Shown: positions 31,183 through 40,400 of the stretch, in pieces
Position numbering within the stretch: the first letter of the stretch is position 1
Layout of the letters: each line of letters begins with the position of its first letter
Source: Streptomyces sp. GS7
GTDB taxonomy: Bacteria > Actinomycetota > Actinomycetes > Streptomycetales > Streptomycetaceae
Direction of reading: 5' to 3'
NCBI RefSeq assembly: GCF_009834125.1
Contig: NZ_CP047146.1
Coordinates: forward strand, 3,093,501 to 3,157,500
DNA: 64,000 bases
Notes under the pieces: model-generated
Told to the model about the DNA's origin: nothing
Seen by the model: only the letters and a program-made list of their open reading frames with translations
Databases searched by the model: none
Program-made: the position numbers and the translations under genes

Positions 31183-31471
31183 CCCGGCCCGTCCCTTCCG
31201 CCCGGCACCGCGTCCCGGGTCCTGCACACGGGCTGCCCGCCGCCCGCGATCACTGGTGCCCTCATCCTCGCACGAGGGTCCGACAACGGCCCCGACGCCG
31301 CTGTGCACGGCACCCGCAGCGGACCCCGCGGACCGCGGGAACCGAAACCCGGATGAAGTCACTCCCAGGGGAAAGAGACAATCCCGGGGGACCACGGACC
31401 GCACGGCACACCGCACTCCGCATCACGCGCCGCATCACACACCGCACCGCACTGACATCGGGGGAGAGCCA

Positions 31472-33877
31472 GTGGAGACCGCGGACACACCACGGCACAC
31501 CGGCCCAACGGGCCGTACCACCACGACAGATGCCGCACCGGACACCGCGCCGCTGCCCCGGCTCAGCCTGGAGCTGCTGGTCCACGGAGTCGGCGGCACC
31601 ACGCCCGAGAAGATGCTCGGCGACCCGCGCGTCCAGCGGATCACCGGCGACGACACCGCCGCCTGCTACCGCCGCACCGACGACGCGGACGCAGAGGAGC
31701 GGCCCGGCGACCACCTCTCCGAACCGGTCCGGGAGGCGTACTGCTGGAGCAATCTGACGTCCGGCAACGGCGCCCGCGCGCTCTGGCTGGTCCTGGTGCC
31801 CTTCATGGTCGCCAACCTCGCCCACTGGATGCGCCCGGCCGCCCCGCCCGAGCACCGGGCGCAGCGGATCTACGACCTCCTGGTGCGCCTCCTCGCGCTC
31901 ACCCTCACCGTGCTGCTCGCCGCCGCGGCCTGTGAGGTCGCCCTCGACCTCACCGCCTGGCAGTGCGCCGGCACCCCCGTCTGCGTCGCCGGGAAATCCT
32001 GGCTGGGCTTCCTCAGCCCCGACAACGCCGGCTGGTGGAGCGTCCCCGGCCGCCGGCTGGCGCTCGCCTCCGTCGTGCCCCTGACGGTCGTCGGCTTCCT
32101 CTGGTGGCTCTCGCACCGCACCTGGAGCGCGTACGAGTCCGCCTCACCGCCGCCCCGCCGGCCCGGCGCCTCCCGCGACACCCCCGTCGAGGAACGCACC
32201 GCGCTCAACCTGGACGGCTTCTGGTACGGCCGCCGGCTCGTCGCCCGGCTGCGCGCCGCGCACACCACGGCCGGGATCCTGACCATCGCCGCCGCCCTGC
32301 TCGTCGCCTCCCTCCGGAGCGACCGGCGGGCCGGCGACGGCACCCTCGTCGCCCTCGGCCAGGGCCTGGCAGCGCTGGTCGTGCTGCTCGCCGCCGGCAC
32401 CCTGCTCGTCGTCTGGCGCACCGCCCGCAGCGAGGCGGCACCGGACCACGGGGCCGACCACCCGGCCGTACGGGCGCTGCCGTACGCCGCCCTGCTCGTG
32501 CTGGCGCTGACCGCCGTCCACGCCGGCTGGGCGCGCCCGGAAGCGCGCAGCCACGGCCCGCTGCCCGGTGTCGCGGCCTTCGGCGGGATCGCCGTCCTCC
32601 AGGGCGCCTTGGTCCTCGCGCTGGCGGTGACCGCCTGGTTCCTGCAGCACGCGGCCCGCGACGAGGCCCGTACGGCGCTGCGCGGGATGGGCGGGCCCGC
32701 CGTCGCGCTGCTGTCCTGCGCGGTCGGCGGGGTGCTGTCCGGGGGAGTGGCGGTGCGGTTCGCCGACTGGATCGGCGGGCCGGCGGCCCCCGGCCGGGAC
32801 CCCTCCGCGATCCCCGGGCCGCCGGTCCTGCTGTCCTGGCAGGCGTCGATGATCCCCGCGCTGCTGGTCGTGGTCGCCGTCGTCGCGGTGCTCGCCGGGA
32901 TCCGGGTGATCGTGGTCCGCAACCGCGTCGCCGAGGACGTGCCGGGCCTCTACGACCCGCGCGAGCGGCCCGACGCGCTGCGCACCCGGCGGATCGCCGG
33001 CACCATCGCACGCGCCGGGCTGACCGACGCGGCGCCCGTCCTGGTGGCCGCCACCGCCGCCGTCACGCTCACTCTGGGGGCGGGCGCGGTGGCCGGCGCC
33101 TGGATCACCGACCAGGCGCCCGGCCGTGCCACGGCGGGCGCCCCGCCGGTCCTCCACGCCGCCGCCGAGACCGCCGAATCCCTCGGGTCCTGGCTCATGG
33201 GCGCCGGTGTCATCCTGCTGCTCACGATGGGCCGGCGCGCCTACCGCGACCACTCCGCCCGCCGCACCATCGGCATCCTCTGGGACGTGGGCACCTTCTG
33301 GCCGCGCGCCGCGCACCCCTTCGCGCCGCCCTGCTACGCCGAGCGCGCGGTGCCCGACCTGACCTGGCGGATGGCCACCTGGACCGAGCGGTTCGACGGC
33401 CGGCTGGTGATCTCCGGGCACTCCCAGGGCAGTGTGCTGGCCGCGGCGGCCGTCTGGCAGCTGGACCTGGTCACGCGCAGCCGGGTCGCGCTGCTGACGT
33501 ACGGCAGCCCCCTGGAACGCCTCTACGGCCGCTGGTTCCCCGCCTTCTTCGGCCCGCCCGCACTCACCGGGCTGCACCGTGAGATGGACGACTGGCGCAA
33601 CCTCTGGCGCTTCACCGACCCGATCGGCGGCCCGATCCGGCTCACCTGCGAGGACGGCCGCCGGATCGACGAGGGGCCGCTGCGCGACCCGCTCGCCTTC
33701 GGCCGCACGCTGCAGAACCCGCTGCCCGCCCAGATCCTCGGCCACGGCGATTACCAGGCCGACCCGGTCTTCGACAAGGTACGCGCCGAACTGATCGCCC
33801 GGCTCGGCCCCGCGATACCGTGCCCGCGCGCCGAACGGGCGCCCGCTCACGGCAGTTCGGGCAGGTCCTCCGCGTAG
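31472..33877 (+). CDS. Large integral membrane protein with a lipase-type serine motif
   Basis: 801 residues from GTG 31472, with GGGGAGAG six bases upstream. It opens with LELLVHGVGGTTPEKMLGDP, a hydrolase-like VHGVGG oxyanion strand at about 32-38. Then come many transmembrane segments through about residue 590 and a cytosolic-type C-terminal part with the nucleophile elbow VISGHSQGSVLAAAAV (Ser near 651). The parts look like an alpha/beta hydrolase split by a membrane domain. Function unknown. Its last 31 bases overlap the convergent beta-helix/AAA gene. Confidence 0.75.
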   Translation: METADTPRHTGPTGRTTTTDAAPDTAPLPRLSLELLVHGVGGTTPEKMLGDPRVQRITGDDTAACYRRTDDADAEERPGDHLSEPVREAYCWSNLTSGNGARALWLVLVPFMVANLAHWMRPAAPPEHRAQRIYDLLVRLLALTLTVLLAAAACEVALDLTAWQCAGTPVCVAGKSWLGFLSPDNAGWWSVPGRRLALASVVPLTVVGFLWWLSHRTWSAYESASPPPRRPGASRDTPVEERTALNLDGFWYGRRLVARLRAAHTTAGILTIAAALLVASLRSDRRAGDGTLVALGQGLAALVVLLAAGTLLVVWRTARSEAAPDHGADHPAVRALPYAALLVLALTAVHAGWARPEARSHGPLPGVAAFGGIAVLQGALVLALAVTAWFLQHAARDEARTALRGMGGPAVALLSCAVGGVLSGGVAVRFADWIGGPAAPGRDPSAIPGPPVLLSWQASMIPALLVVVAVVAVLAGIRVIVVRNRVAEDVPGLYDPRERPDALRTRRIAGTIARAGLTDAAPVLVAATAAVTLTLGAGAVAGAWITDQAPGRATAGAPPVLHAAAETAESLGSWLMGAGVILLLTMGRRAYRDHSARRTIGILWDVGTFWPRAAHPFAPPCYAERAVPDLTWRMATWTERFDGRLVISGHSQGSVLAAAAVWQLDLVTRSRVALLTYGSPLERLYGRWFPAFFGPPALTGLHREMDDWRNLWRFTDPIGGPIRLTCEDGRRIDEGPLRDPLAFGRTLQNPLPAQILGHGDYQADPVFDKVRAELIARLGPAIPCPRAERAPAHGSSGRSSA

Positions 33878-36279
33878 AGGAGGGTCAGGTCGTCGGTGCT
33901 CGGGTCGGGCAGCTTCGCCACCCGGCCCGCGTGCCGCTCGACCATCGCCTCGAACGTCTGCCGCGCGGTACGCCCGTTGCCGAACGACGGCCCCTTGGGC
34001 AGCGCCGTGAAGTACTTCAGCAGCGCCTCGCCGGCCCCCTCGGCGAGTCGGTACTCATGCTCCTCGCCCTGCTGCTCGACGATCCGCAGCAGCTCCTCGG
34101 GCGCGTAGTCGCCGAAGGTGATGGTCCGTGAAAAACGGGACGAGACACCGGGGTTGACCGCAAGGAAGCGCTCCATCTCGGCGGTGTAGCCGGCCACGAT
34201 CACCACCACCGCGTCCCTGTGGTCCTCCATCAGCTTCACCAGGGTGTCGATGGCCTCCTTGCCGAAGTCCCGCCCGGAGTCCTCCGGCGAGAGGGCGTAC
34301 GCCTCGTCGATGAACAGCACCCCGCCGCGCGCCCGGTCGAACGCCTCCTGGGTGCGGATCGCCGTCGACCCGATGTGCTCGCCCACCAGGTCCACCCGCG
34401 ACACCTCGACGAGGTGCCCGCGCTCCAGTACGCCCAGCGCGTGCAGGATCTCGCCGTACAGCCGGGCCACCGTCGTCTTGCCGGTGCCGGGGGAGCCGGT
34501 GAAGACCAGATGGCGGCGGACCGAGGCGGCCTTGAGCCCCGCCTCCTGCCGCCGCCGGCCCACCTCGATCATGTTGATCAGGCTGCGCACCTCGCGCTTG
34601 ACGCTCTCCAGCCCTACGAGGGTGTCCAGTTCACCCACCACCTCCTCGGGAGGACGGCCGGCCACCGGCTCCTCCGGGGGCTCGGCGGCCGCCGACGCTG
34701 CGCGCTGCGCCGGGACGTTGCCCAGCAGCCCGGCCGTCTGCGTAGCCTGCTGCACCGAGGGCGCCGTCACCGCCCCCGCGGCCGGCGCCTGTGTGGTCCG
34801 GCTCTCGTCACTGGTGCAGTCCTCGACGGTGGGGCCGCCGCCGGTGCCCTGCACGTCGGCGAACTCGTAACCGCCGCGCGCACAGCGCTCCGTGCGGCAC
34901 CGGGTCAGCGTGGTGCGGCAGCCGTCGATCACATGGAAGCCGAAGCCCGAACTGCCGGTGACCCGGCAGCCGTGGAACGTGCCGCGGCCCTCCGCCGAGA
35001 CGTAGAACCCGGCCTCGGTGGGCGAACTGACCGTGCAGCCCTCGATGGTGGGATCCGCGCCCTTGGTGACGATCACGCCGGTCTGCGCCGCGTCGATGGT
35101 GCAGTTGGCGAGCGTGCCGCCGCTGCCGTGGTCGCGGAACCAGGCACCGGTCGAGGTCTCCCGGATCCGGCAGTCGTCCAGCTGGACGGTCGCGCCGTCG
35201 CTCACCGACACCGCGGTGTTGCGGACCTGCGCGATATCGCAGTCCACGACGTCGGCGCGGGAGCCCCGGTCGAGGACGAACAGCGCGTCCGGCACGTCGT
35301 GCACCCGCGTGGAGTCCAGCACCGCGGTCGCGCCGTCGCTGACCCACACCGCGGGATAGTCGCCCGTACTGTCGTGGATCTCGCACTGGTTGACGTCCAC
35401 CCGGGTGCCCGGGTCCCATACGGACAGGCCGTTGCGCCCGAAGTGCCGCACCGTGCTGCGGGTCAGCGTCAGCACCGACCGCGAGCGGAGGTCGACGGCG
35501 TTCTCCGGGATGTCGTGGATGTCGCAGTCGGCGAGGGTGAGCACCGCGTCGGTGTCCAGGGTGACGCCGTCAGCGGACGTCCGGTGCACCGTGCAGTCGG
35601 TGAGATGCCCGGTGGCCCGCGCAGCCACCTGGATGCCCGCGCCCTTGATCTCGTACAGCTCGCAGCCGACCGCCTCGACCGCGCTGCCCTCGCCGGTCAG
35701 CGACAGGCCCGCTCCCGAGGCGTGGTGGATCCGGCAGTTCTCCAGCCGCGGATGGGCGCCGCCGCGCACCGCCACCCCGGCCTGCCCGGCGGCCATCACC
35801 TCGCACTCCTCGAAGACCCCGCCGGCGCCGTCCAGCACGCTGATGCCGACGCCGCCCGCGTTGTCGACCGTGCAGCGGCGCACCGTCGGACGGGCCCCGC
35901 CCCGGACCTCGATACCGGCCGCGGACCGGGTCACGACCCGGATGTCGGCCAGTTCGGGGGCGCCGTCCTCCACCAGCAGCGCGGGCGAGGCGGAATCCGT
36001 CGCCTCCAGGTGCAGGTCGTGGACGGTGGCCGAGGCCCGTATCGTCAGCGCCACACCGTCGGCCGGCGCGATCCGCACCGACCCGCGGGCCCCCTCGGGA
36101 CCGCGCAGCGTCACCGCGCGCAGCAGCACCAGGTTCTCGCGGTACGTACCGGCCGGCACGGTCAGCACGTCACCGTCCCCGGCGGCCTCCAGGGCGGCGG
36201 CGAGCGAACTGTACTCCCCGGTGCGGCGCCGCCAACGCGACGATCCGGAGTGCGTCACCTGGACCGAGCCCTGTGCCAT
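33847..36279 (-). CDS. Beta-helix repeat protein fused to a CbbX/EccA-like AAA ATPase
   Basis: 810 residues from ATG 36279. About residues 20-500 form a right-handed parallel beta-helix, with regular repeats such as VEECEVMAAGQAGVAVRGGA and short turns. After a disordered linker, an AAA module begins near 560 (LDTLVGLESVKREVRSLINM). It has Walker A TGSPGTGKTT near 593, Walker B VLFIDEAY near 655 and an Arg finger region SSRFSRTITF. CbbX/SpoVK-type AAA proteins remodel partner proteins; EccA relatives work with type VII secretion. The fusion suggests a surface-recognition scaffold coupled to remodelling. Confidence 0.85.
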   Translation of the reverse strand: MAQGSVQVTHSGSSRWRRRTGEYSSLAAALEAAGDGDVLTVPAGTYRENLVLLRAVTLRGPEGARGSVRIAPADGVALTIRASATVHDLHLEATDSASPALLVEDGAPELADIRVVTRSAAGIEVRGGARPTVRRCTVDNAGGVGISVLDGAGGVFEECEVMAAGQAGVAVRGGAHPRLENCRIHHASGAGLSLTGEGSAVEAVGCELYEIKGAGIQVAARATGHLTDCTVHRTSADGVTLDTDAVLTLADCDIHDIPENAVDLRSRSVLTLTRSTVRHFGRNGLSVWDPGTRVDVNQCEIHDSTGDYPAVWVSDGATAVLDSTRVHDVPDALFVLDRGSRADVVDCDIAQVRNTAVSVSDGATVQLDDCRIRETSTGAWFRDHGSGGTLANCTIDAAQTGVIVTKGADPTIEGCTVSSPTEAGFYVSAEGRGTFHGCRVTGSSGFGFHVIDGCRTTLTRCRTERCARGGYEFADVQGTGGGPTVEDCTSDESRTTQAPAAGAVTAPSVQQATQTAGLLGNVPAQRAASAAAEPPEEPVAGRPPEEVVGELDTLVGLESVKREVRSLINMIEVGRRRQEAGLKAASVRRHLVFTGSPGTGKTTVARLYGEILHALGVLERGHLVEVSRVDLVGEHIGSTAIRTQEAFDRARGGVLFIDEAYALSPEDSGRDFGKEAIDTLVKLMEDHRDAVVVIVAGYTAEMERFLAVNPGVSSRFSRTITFGDYAPEELLRIVEQQGEEHEYRLAEGAGEALLKYFTALPKGPSFGNGRTARQTFEAMVERHAGRVAKLPDPSTDDLTLLYAEDLPELP

Positions 36280-36446
36280 GGCGGTGTCGTGTCCCCACTT
36301 CGTGCGGCGGATGTCGCCCCGGCAGCCATACGTCCGCGGATGTCCGCATCGGGGTCTGCGAGGCCCCAGCCGAGAGGCTGGCTGCACCACCGTAGCGCGC
36401 CCGGCGAGTGGTGGCGGACACAGTCCGCCGCCTGGTCAGCCGCACC

Positions 36447-37112
36447 TCAACTCCCGGCGTCCGCCCGGCCCCAGTCCTGCCCCGCGCGCTCCCATGCCGC
36501 GTCCCAGCGGCGGTACCGACGCACCATCAACTGCCGGACGGCCAGTCGCCGGGCGGCGTCGACGAGTCCCCCGGCGGCCCCGGCGACGCCCAGTCCGGCC
36601 AGCACCGCATGGGTCGCCGCCGCGCCCGTGTCCATCGGGCGCGGCACCATCCGCCCGCGGCCGTCGGTCCAGATGCGGAACCGCGCACCGGGCTGCACGG
36701 CCCGGGTTGCCGCGATCTCGGCGGTGTGCGCGCTGCCGTCCCGCCCGGTCCAGCGAGCCACCGTCCGTTGGCGCGCCCCGTGCGGGGCGGAGGTCTCCGG
36801 ATCGGGGCGGGCGGACGGCCGGGAGGCCGGCCGGTCGGCGGTGGCCCACACCGGATACCGCTCCCGGTGCTGCCGGCGTACGGCCTCCAGCAGCGCGCCG
36901 TGCGCGGCCCGGCCGGTGAACCAGCCGAGCGCGGGCGCCCCGAGGACGATCAGCAGGGCGGCGGCCAGCGCGATCCAGGCTTCGATCCGGTCCGTCCGCC
37001 GTCGCACCGGATTGTGCCGCCAGTGCCATAAGCCCCGCATCGCCCGCATCGCCGCCCCTTTGCTGCCTTTGCCGCGCCCGGATCTGTGCATACCGCGTGG
37101 CACGGCGTCCAT
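36447..37112 (-). CDS. Rv1733c-like membrane protein
   Basis: 221 residues. The family pattern is an Arg-rich start with LWHWRHNPVRRRTDRIEAWI, a first transmembrane helix (ALAAALLIVLGAPALGWFTG), and an extracellular domain with RYPVWATADRP and VARWTGRDGSAHTAEIAAT. A second helix is near 170 and a basic C-terminus follows. Common in actinobacteria; function unknown. It follows the AAA fusion on the same strand but is separated by 167 bp. Confidence 0.8.
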   Translation of the reverse strand: MDAVPRGMHRSGRGKGSKGAAMRAMRGLWHWRHNPVRRRTDRIEAWIALAAALLIVLGAPALGWFTGRAAHGALLEAVRRQHRERYPVWATADRPASRPSARPDPETSAPHGARQRTVARWTGRDGSAHTAEIAATRAVQPGARFRIWTDGRGRMVPRPMDTGAAATHAVLAGLGVAGAAGGLVDAARRLAVRQLMVRRYRRWDAAWERAGQDWGRADAGS

Positions 37113-37295
37113 GCGAAGGTTCGGTGAAGAGAGAGTGACATCACGCCGCGGGGCGGCGGCCGGTCCGGTCGCACCCGCCCCACCGGGCCCACCCGTTTCG
37201 TGAACACCCCATGCCGCGGGGCAAGTTGGGGGCGTTTGAGGGGAGTTGTGACGCTCGTCGCGAGAAGGCCGAAGAACGCCCCGTACGCCACGGTG

Positions 37296-37757
37296 TCAGC
37301 GCAGCCGTACGGCCACGGTCACCACCGCGCCCGCCTCGCCCGCGGCCCCGGGCGCCCCCGTCCCCCTGGACACCGCGAACCGGTCGGCCACCAGCCGCGC
37401 CAGCCACAGCCCGCGCCCCTTCGGCGCGCCGTCCAGGCCCGGCAGCAGCTCCGGGATCACGGCCTCGCTGAACCCCGGCCCCGCGTCGCTGATCCGGCAC
37501 TCCAGCTCATCGCCCACCCGCCGCAGCACCAGCCGTCCCGAACCGCCCGCGTGCTCCACGGCGTTCCCGGCGATCTCGTCCACGGCCAGCACGAACTCGC
37601 CGCGCCGCGGCTCGCACAGCCCCTCGCGGGCCGCGCACTCCTCGACCAGCAGCCGCAGTTGCGGCAGCAGGCGCGCGGTGAAGCGCCGCTGCAGCAGCCG
37701 GCGGCCGGGCTCCTCCGCCGGCACCTCCGCCCGACCGGCCGGTTCCGGGTTCAGCAC
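37296..37757 (-). CDS. RsbW/SpoIIAB-like ATP-binding protein
   Basis: 153 residues from GTG 37757. Bergerat motifs: VLAVDEIAGNAVEHAGGSGR (N box), ISDAGPGF (G1), GAPKGRGLWLARLVADRF (G2). It overlaps the MEDS-STAS gene by seven bases. The pair has the components of a partner-switching module: a kinase-like anti-sigma factor and a STAS-bearing sensor. Confidence 0.85.
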   Translation of the reverse strand: MLNPEPAGRAEVPAEEPGRRLLQRRFTARLLPQLRLLVEECAAREGLCEPRRGEFVLAVDEIAGNAVEHAGGSGRLVLRRVGDELECRISDAGPGFSEAVIPELLPGLDGAPKGRGLWLARLVADRFAVSRGTGAPGAAGEAGAVVTVAVRLR

Positions 37758-38647
37758 GGCCGTACCACCTCCGTCGGCGTCAGCCGCGGCACCGCATCGG
37801 AGCCCAGCCGCCGCAGCATCCGGCGCTGCCCGCCGTCGCAGCGCACCTCGACCAGATCATGGCCCGCGGCGCCCCGGGCCAGGGTGAGCAGCGCCACCGC
37901 GCAGCCCACCGAAAGGAAGTGCAGCCGCGTCAGATCGACGGTGAGCCGGCGGGCCGCCGCCGTCCGGGCCAGCGCGATCTCCAGCGACCGGGCGAACGCG
38001 GCCTGGTTCGCCGCGTCCGCCTCGCCGACGAAGCACAGCGCCTCGTCGGGGCCGCGCACCGACCGCAGAGTCCCCAGCCGCTCCAGCACGGCGCGCGGGT
38101 GCGCCCGTTCCATCGCGGCCACCACCTTCCGGTCGAACCGGCGGCGGTCGTACGCGCAGATCTCCGTGTACGGCCGCCCGGCGAACAACGCGTCCGCACC
38201 GGTCTCCCGGCGTTCCATCACCGTGACGTCGGTGCCGAGGGCCGGCACCCAGCCCATGTCGATGAACGCCCGCAGCCCCGCATAGCCCTCGGCCGTCGCC
38301 CGGTCGGTGGCAGCGCGCAGCCGGCCGAGCTGCCGGGCCGCGGTGAACTCGGTGTCCGGCAGGAGCAGTTCCCGCATGCTGGTCAGCACCAGCTGACCGC
38401 GCTCACGGGCCGGGACCGTGCTGCGGCTCGGGAAGTCGATGCGGGCCAGCACCTCTTCCTCCGGCACGCCGGGGCAGGGCAGCACCAGGACCTTCTCGCC
38501 GCGGGCCAGCCCGAGGCAAACGAAGGCCGTGACGACCTCCCAGCGCACCTCGTCGTTGCCGTAACTCACAAAGGCGTGGTCCCCGGGCCGCAGATGCTGG
38601 ACAGGGATGAGAAGACCGCCTCCGGCGTCCCTTGCAGGCATCGACAC
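37751..38647 (-). CDS. MEDS-domain sensor with C-terminal STAS domain
   Basis: 298 residues from GTG 38647 (ATG 38641 also possible). The MEDS (DcmR-like) domain covers about 15-190: HLRPGDHAFVSYGNDEVRWE, VVTAFVCLGLARGEKVLVL, and EICAYDRRRFD. The STAS domain follows at about 200-295 (LTVDLTRLHFLSVGCAVALL). MEDS domains sense small ligands in methanogen and actinobacterial regulators. With the overlapping RsbW-like gene it suggests ligand-controlled partner switching of a sigma factor. Confidence 0.85.
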   Translation of the reverse strand: MSMPARDAGGGLLIPVQHLRPGDHAFVSYGNDEVRWEVVTAFVCLGLARGEKVLVLPCPGVPEEEVLARIDFPSRSTVPARERGQLVLTSMRELLLPDTEFTAARQLGRLRAATDRATAEGYAGLRAFIDMGWVPALGTDVTVMERRETGADALFAGRPYTEICAYDRRRFDRKVVAAMERAHPRAVLERLGTLRSVRGPDEALCFVGEADAANQAAFARSLEIALARTAAARRLTVDLTRLHFLSVGCAVALLTLARGAAGHDLVEVRCDGGQRRMLRRLGSDAVPRLTPTEVVRPC

Positions 38648-38791
38648 AACAGCTCTCTGTCTCCCCCCGCGGCCGGTCCCGTCGGCGACGCTGTGCGCTC
38701 ACTGTAGGCAGCCGCCGACCGGCCCGCAATGCGTACGACGGCAGCCGTGCGCACCCGTGGCGCGACCACGCCGGAGGGTCGCGCCGGCCCG

Positions 38792-39616
38792 TCAGTCGAG
38801 TATCTCGAACGGGTCGCCGATCCGGATCGCGCCCGTCCCGCGCGGGATCAGATTCTGGCCGAAGACCAGCCGGTCGCCGAAGCGCCGGTGGCGGGCCAGC
38901 GTCCGCAGCGGTTCCCTCCCGCGCTCGGCGGTGGACTGGTCGGTGGTGGTGACCACGCACCGTGCGCTGGGCTTGGCCACGTCGAAGACCACCTCGCCGA
39001 TGCGCACCCGCCGCCAGTCGTCCTCCGCCCAGGGCGCGGTGTGGTCCACGACCACATTGGGCCGGAAACGGTTCATCGGCAGCGGGCCCTCGTCGGGGAG
39101 GTCGCCCTGCGCGACGAGGGAGTTGAGGGCGTCCAGCGACGCGGTGGTGGTGAGCAGCAGCGGATAACCGTCGGCGAAGCTGACGGTGTCCCCGGGCAGG
39201 CCGTACTCCGGGTCGACGGGGCGGCGCTTCTCCGGGGCGTCGAGATGCACCATCCGGCACTCGACGCCGAGATAGGCACGCAACCACTCGGCCGCCTCGG
39301 CGCCCGCGGGCACCGCCTCGACCTCGTCCTTCCACACCCCGACCGGGATCGTCTCCACCGGGGCCGGCACCTCGACCGTCAGCGGCGGCACCCCGGGCGC
39401 GGTCAGCCGCAGGGCACCCTCGGGCCGCTCCTCGGCACGGGCCAACGCCAGCGCCGGATGCTGGCGTTGGGTCACCAGCCGCCGCTCGGCGTCCACCACC
39501 AGCCAGCGTCGGTCCCCGGCGAGCCCCCACGGCTCCACGACCGCCTCGCCGGGACCGGACCCCGCCATGGATTTGACCGGATAGAGATGGAGCGACTGCA
39601 GCACGGACGTCGACAT
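38792..39616 (-). CDS. MOSC-domain protein (molybdenum cofactor sulfurase C-terminal type)
   Basis: 274 residues from ATG 39616. The MOSC_N part is LQSLHLYPVKSMAGSGPGEA then VVEPWGLAGDRRWLVVD. The MOSC core is PMNRFRPNVVVD, then FDVAKPSARCVVTTTDQSTA with the conserved Cys, and PLRTLARHR. This resembles YcbX/mARC-like proteins that bind molybdenum cofactor and reduce N-hydroxylated compounds. No Moco genes are nearby. Confidence 0.88.
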   Translation of the reverse strand: MSTSVLQSLHLYPVKSMAGSGPGEAVVEPWGLAGDRRWLVVDAERRLVTQRQHPALALARAEERPEGALRLTAPGVPPLTVEVPAPVETIPVGVWKDEVEAVPAGAEAAEWLRAYLGVECRMVHLDAPEKRRPVDPEYGLPGDTVSFADGYPLLLTTTASLDALNSLVAQGDLPDEGPLPMNRFRPNVVVDHTAPWAEDDWRRVRIGEVVFDVAKPSARCVVTTTDQSTAERGREPLRTLARHRRFGDRLVFGQNLIPRGTGAIRIGDPFEILD

Positions 39617-39680
39617 GGCCCCATCCTGCCAGCCGCCTCGGACAATTGACCGAACGGCCGGGACGGGACCGTCGGTCCGG

Positions 39681-40127
39681 TCAGTATCCGCGCGGGTACT
39701 GGCGGCCGTACGGATCGTCGAAGGGCGAGGCGGGCCGCGGTGCGACCGGGGCGGCCGGGCGCATCGCTTCGTAGCCGGTGCCGCCGGCCGGGCGCTGGTG
39801 CTGCTGCGGGGGCTGGTAGCCGCGGGTTCCCGCCTGCTGCGGGATGTACGGGGCCGGGGTGTGCTGCAGCGGGGCGACCGGCTGCGCGGCGGCACCCGGA
39901 TACCCGTTGCCCGCGGAGGGGTGGGAGGGCCCCGGGGGAAGCGCGGGCAACGCCGAAGGCAGCGCCGGCAAATGGGAGGAACCGGTGTCGTAAGGGGACG
40001 GATTCACGCGGATCGGGGCGATCTGCGGGGTACCCCGCTCTGCGACGAGGCTGTCGTAGATCGGGGTGTCCGGGAAGGAGGGCGAAGCGTAGTAGCCGCC
40101 GCCGTAGGTAGAGCGGGGGGAGGTCAT
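39681..40127 (-). CDS. DUF6643-like proline-rich protein
   Basis: 148 residues. It begins MTSPRSTYGGGYYASPSFPD, then TPIYDSLVAERGTPQIAPIR, and is afterwards almost all Pro, Gln, Ala and Gly. This start is typical of a Streptomyces-specific family of disordered proteins of unknown function. No membrane segment. Confidence 0.75.
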   Translation of the reverse strand: MTSPRSTYGGGYYASPSFPDTPIYDSLVAERGTPQIAPIRVNPSPYDTGSSHLPALPSALPALPPGPSHPSAGNGYPGAAAQPVAPLQHTPAPYIPQQAGTRGYQPPQQHQRPAGGTGYEAMRPAAPVAPRPASPFDDPYGRQYPRGY

Positions 40128-40400
40128 GCTTCATAAGTTAAGCCCACGATGTGTCGATTGGGGAGCCTGAAAAGAGGGTTGTTTTATGGGTTGCGAGCGA
40201 CCATGGGTCCACAATGCGAGCGAACTTGTGAAAATCGGTCGCGATCGCCCGTAGGAATCGTGTAAAGAGCGCGCTTCTCGCGGATGAACAGTTGGCGATT
40301 CCGGGTGCTCACGGCCAAGTAGGTTGGGGTGCGCCGCCGCTGACGGGGTGCGAGGGCGAGCGGAACGAGGGGACCGGGAGACCGGGAGGAAGGTGCGGCG

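Noticed and set aside
28807..31356. Very long rightward frame of 849 codons
   Set aside because: It overlaps the Cds1-like, SRPBCC and DeoR genes in other frames and is Arg/His/Gly-rich with no domain; a GC-bias shadow.
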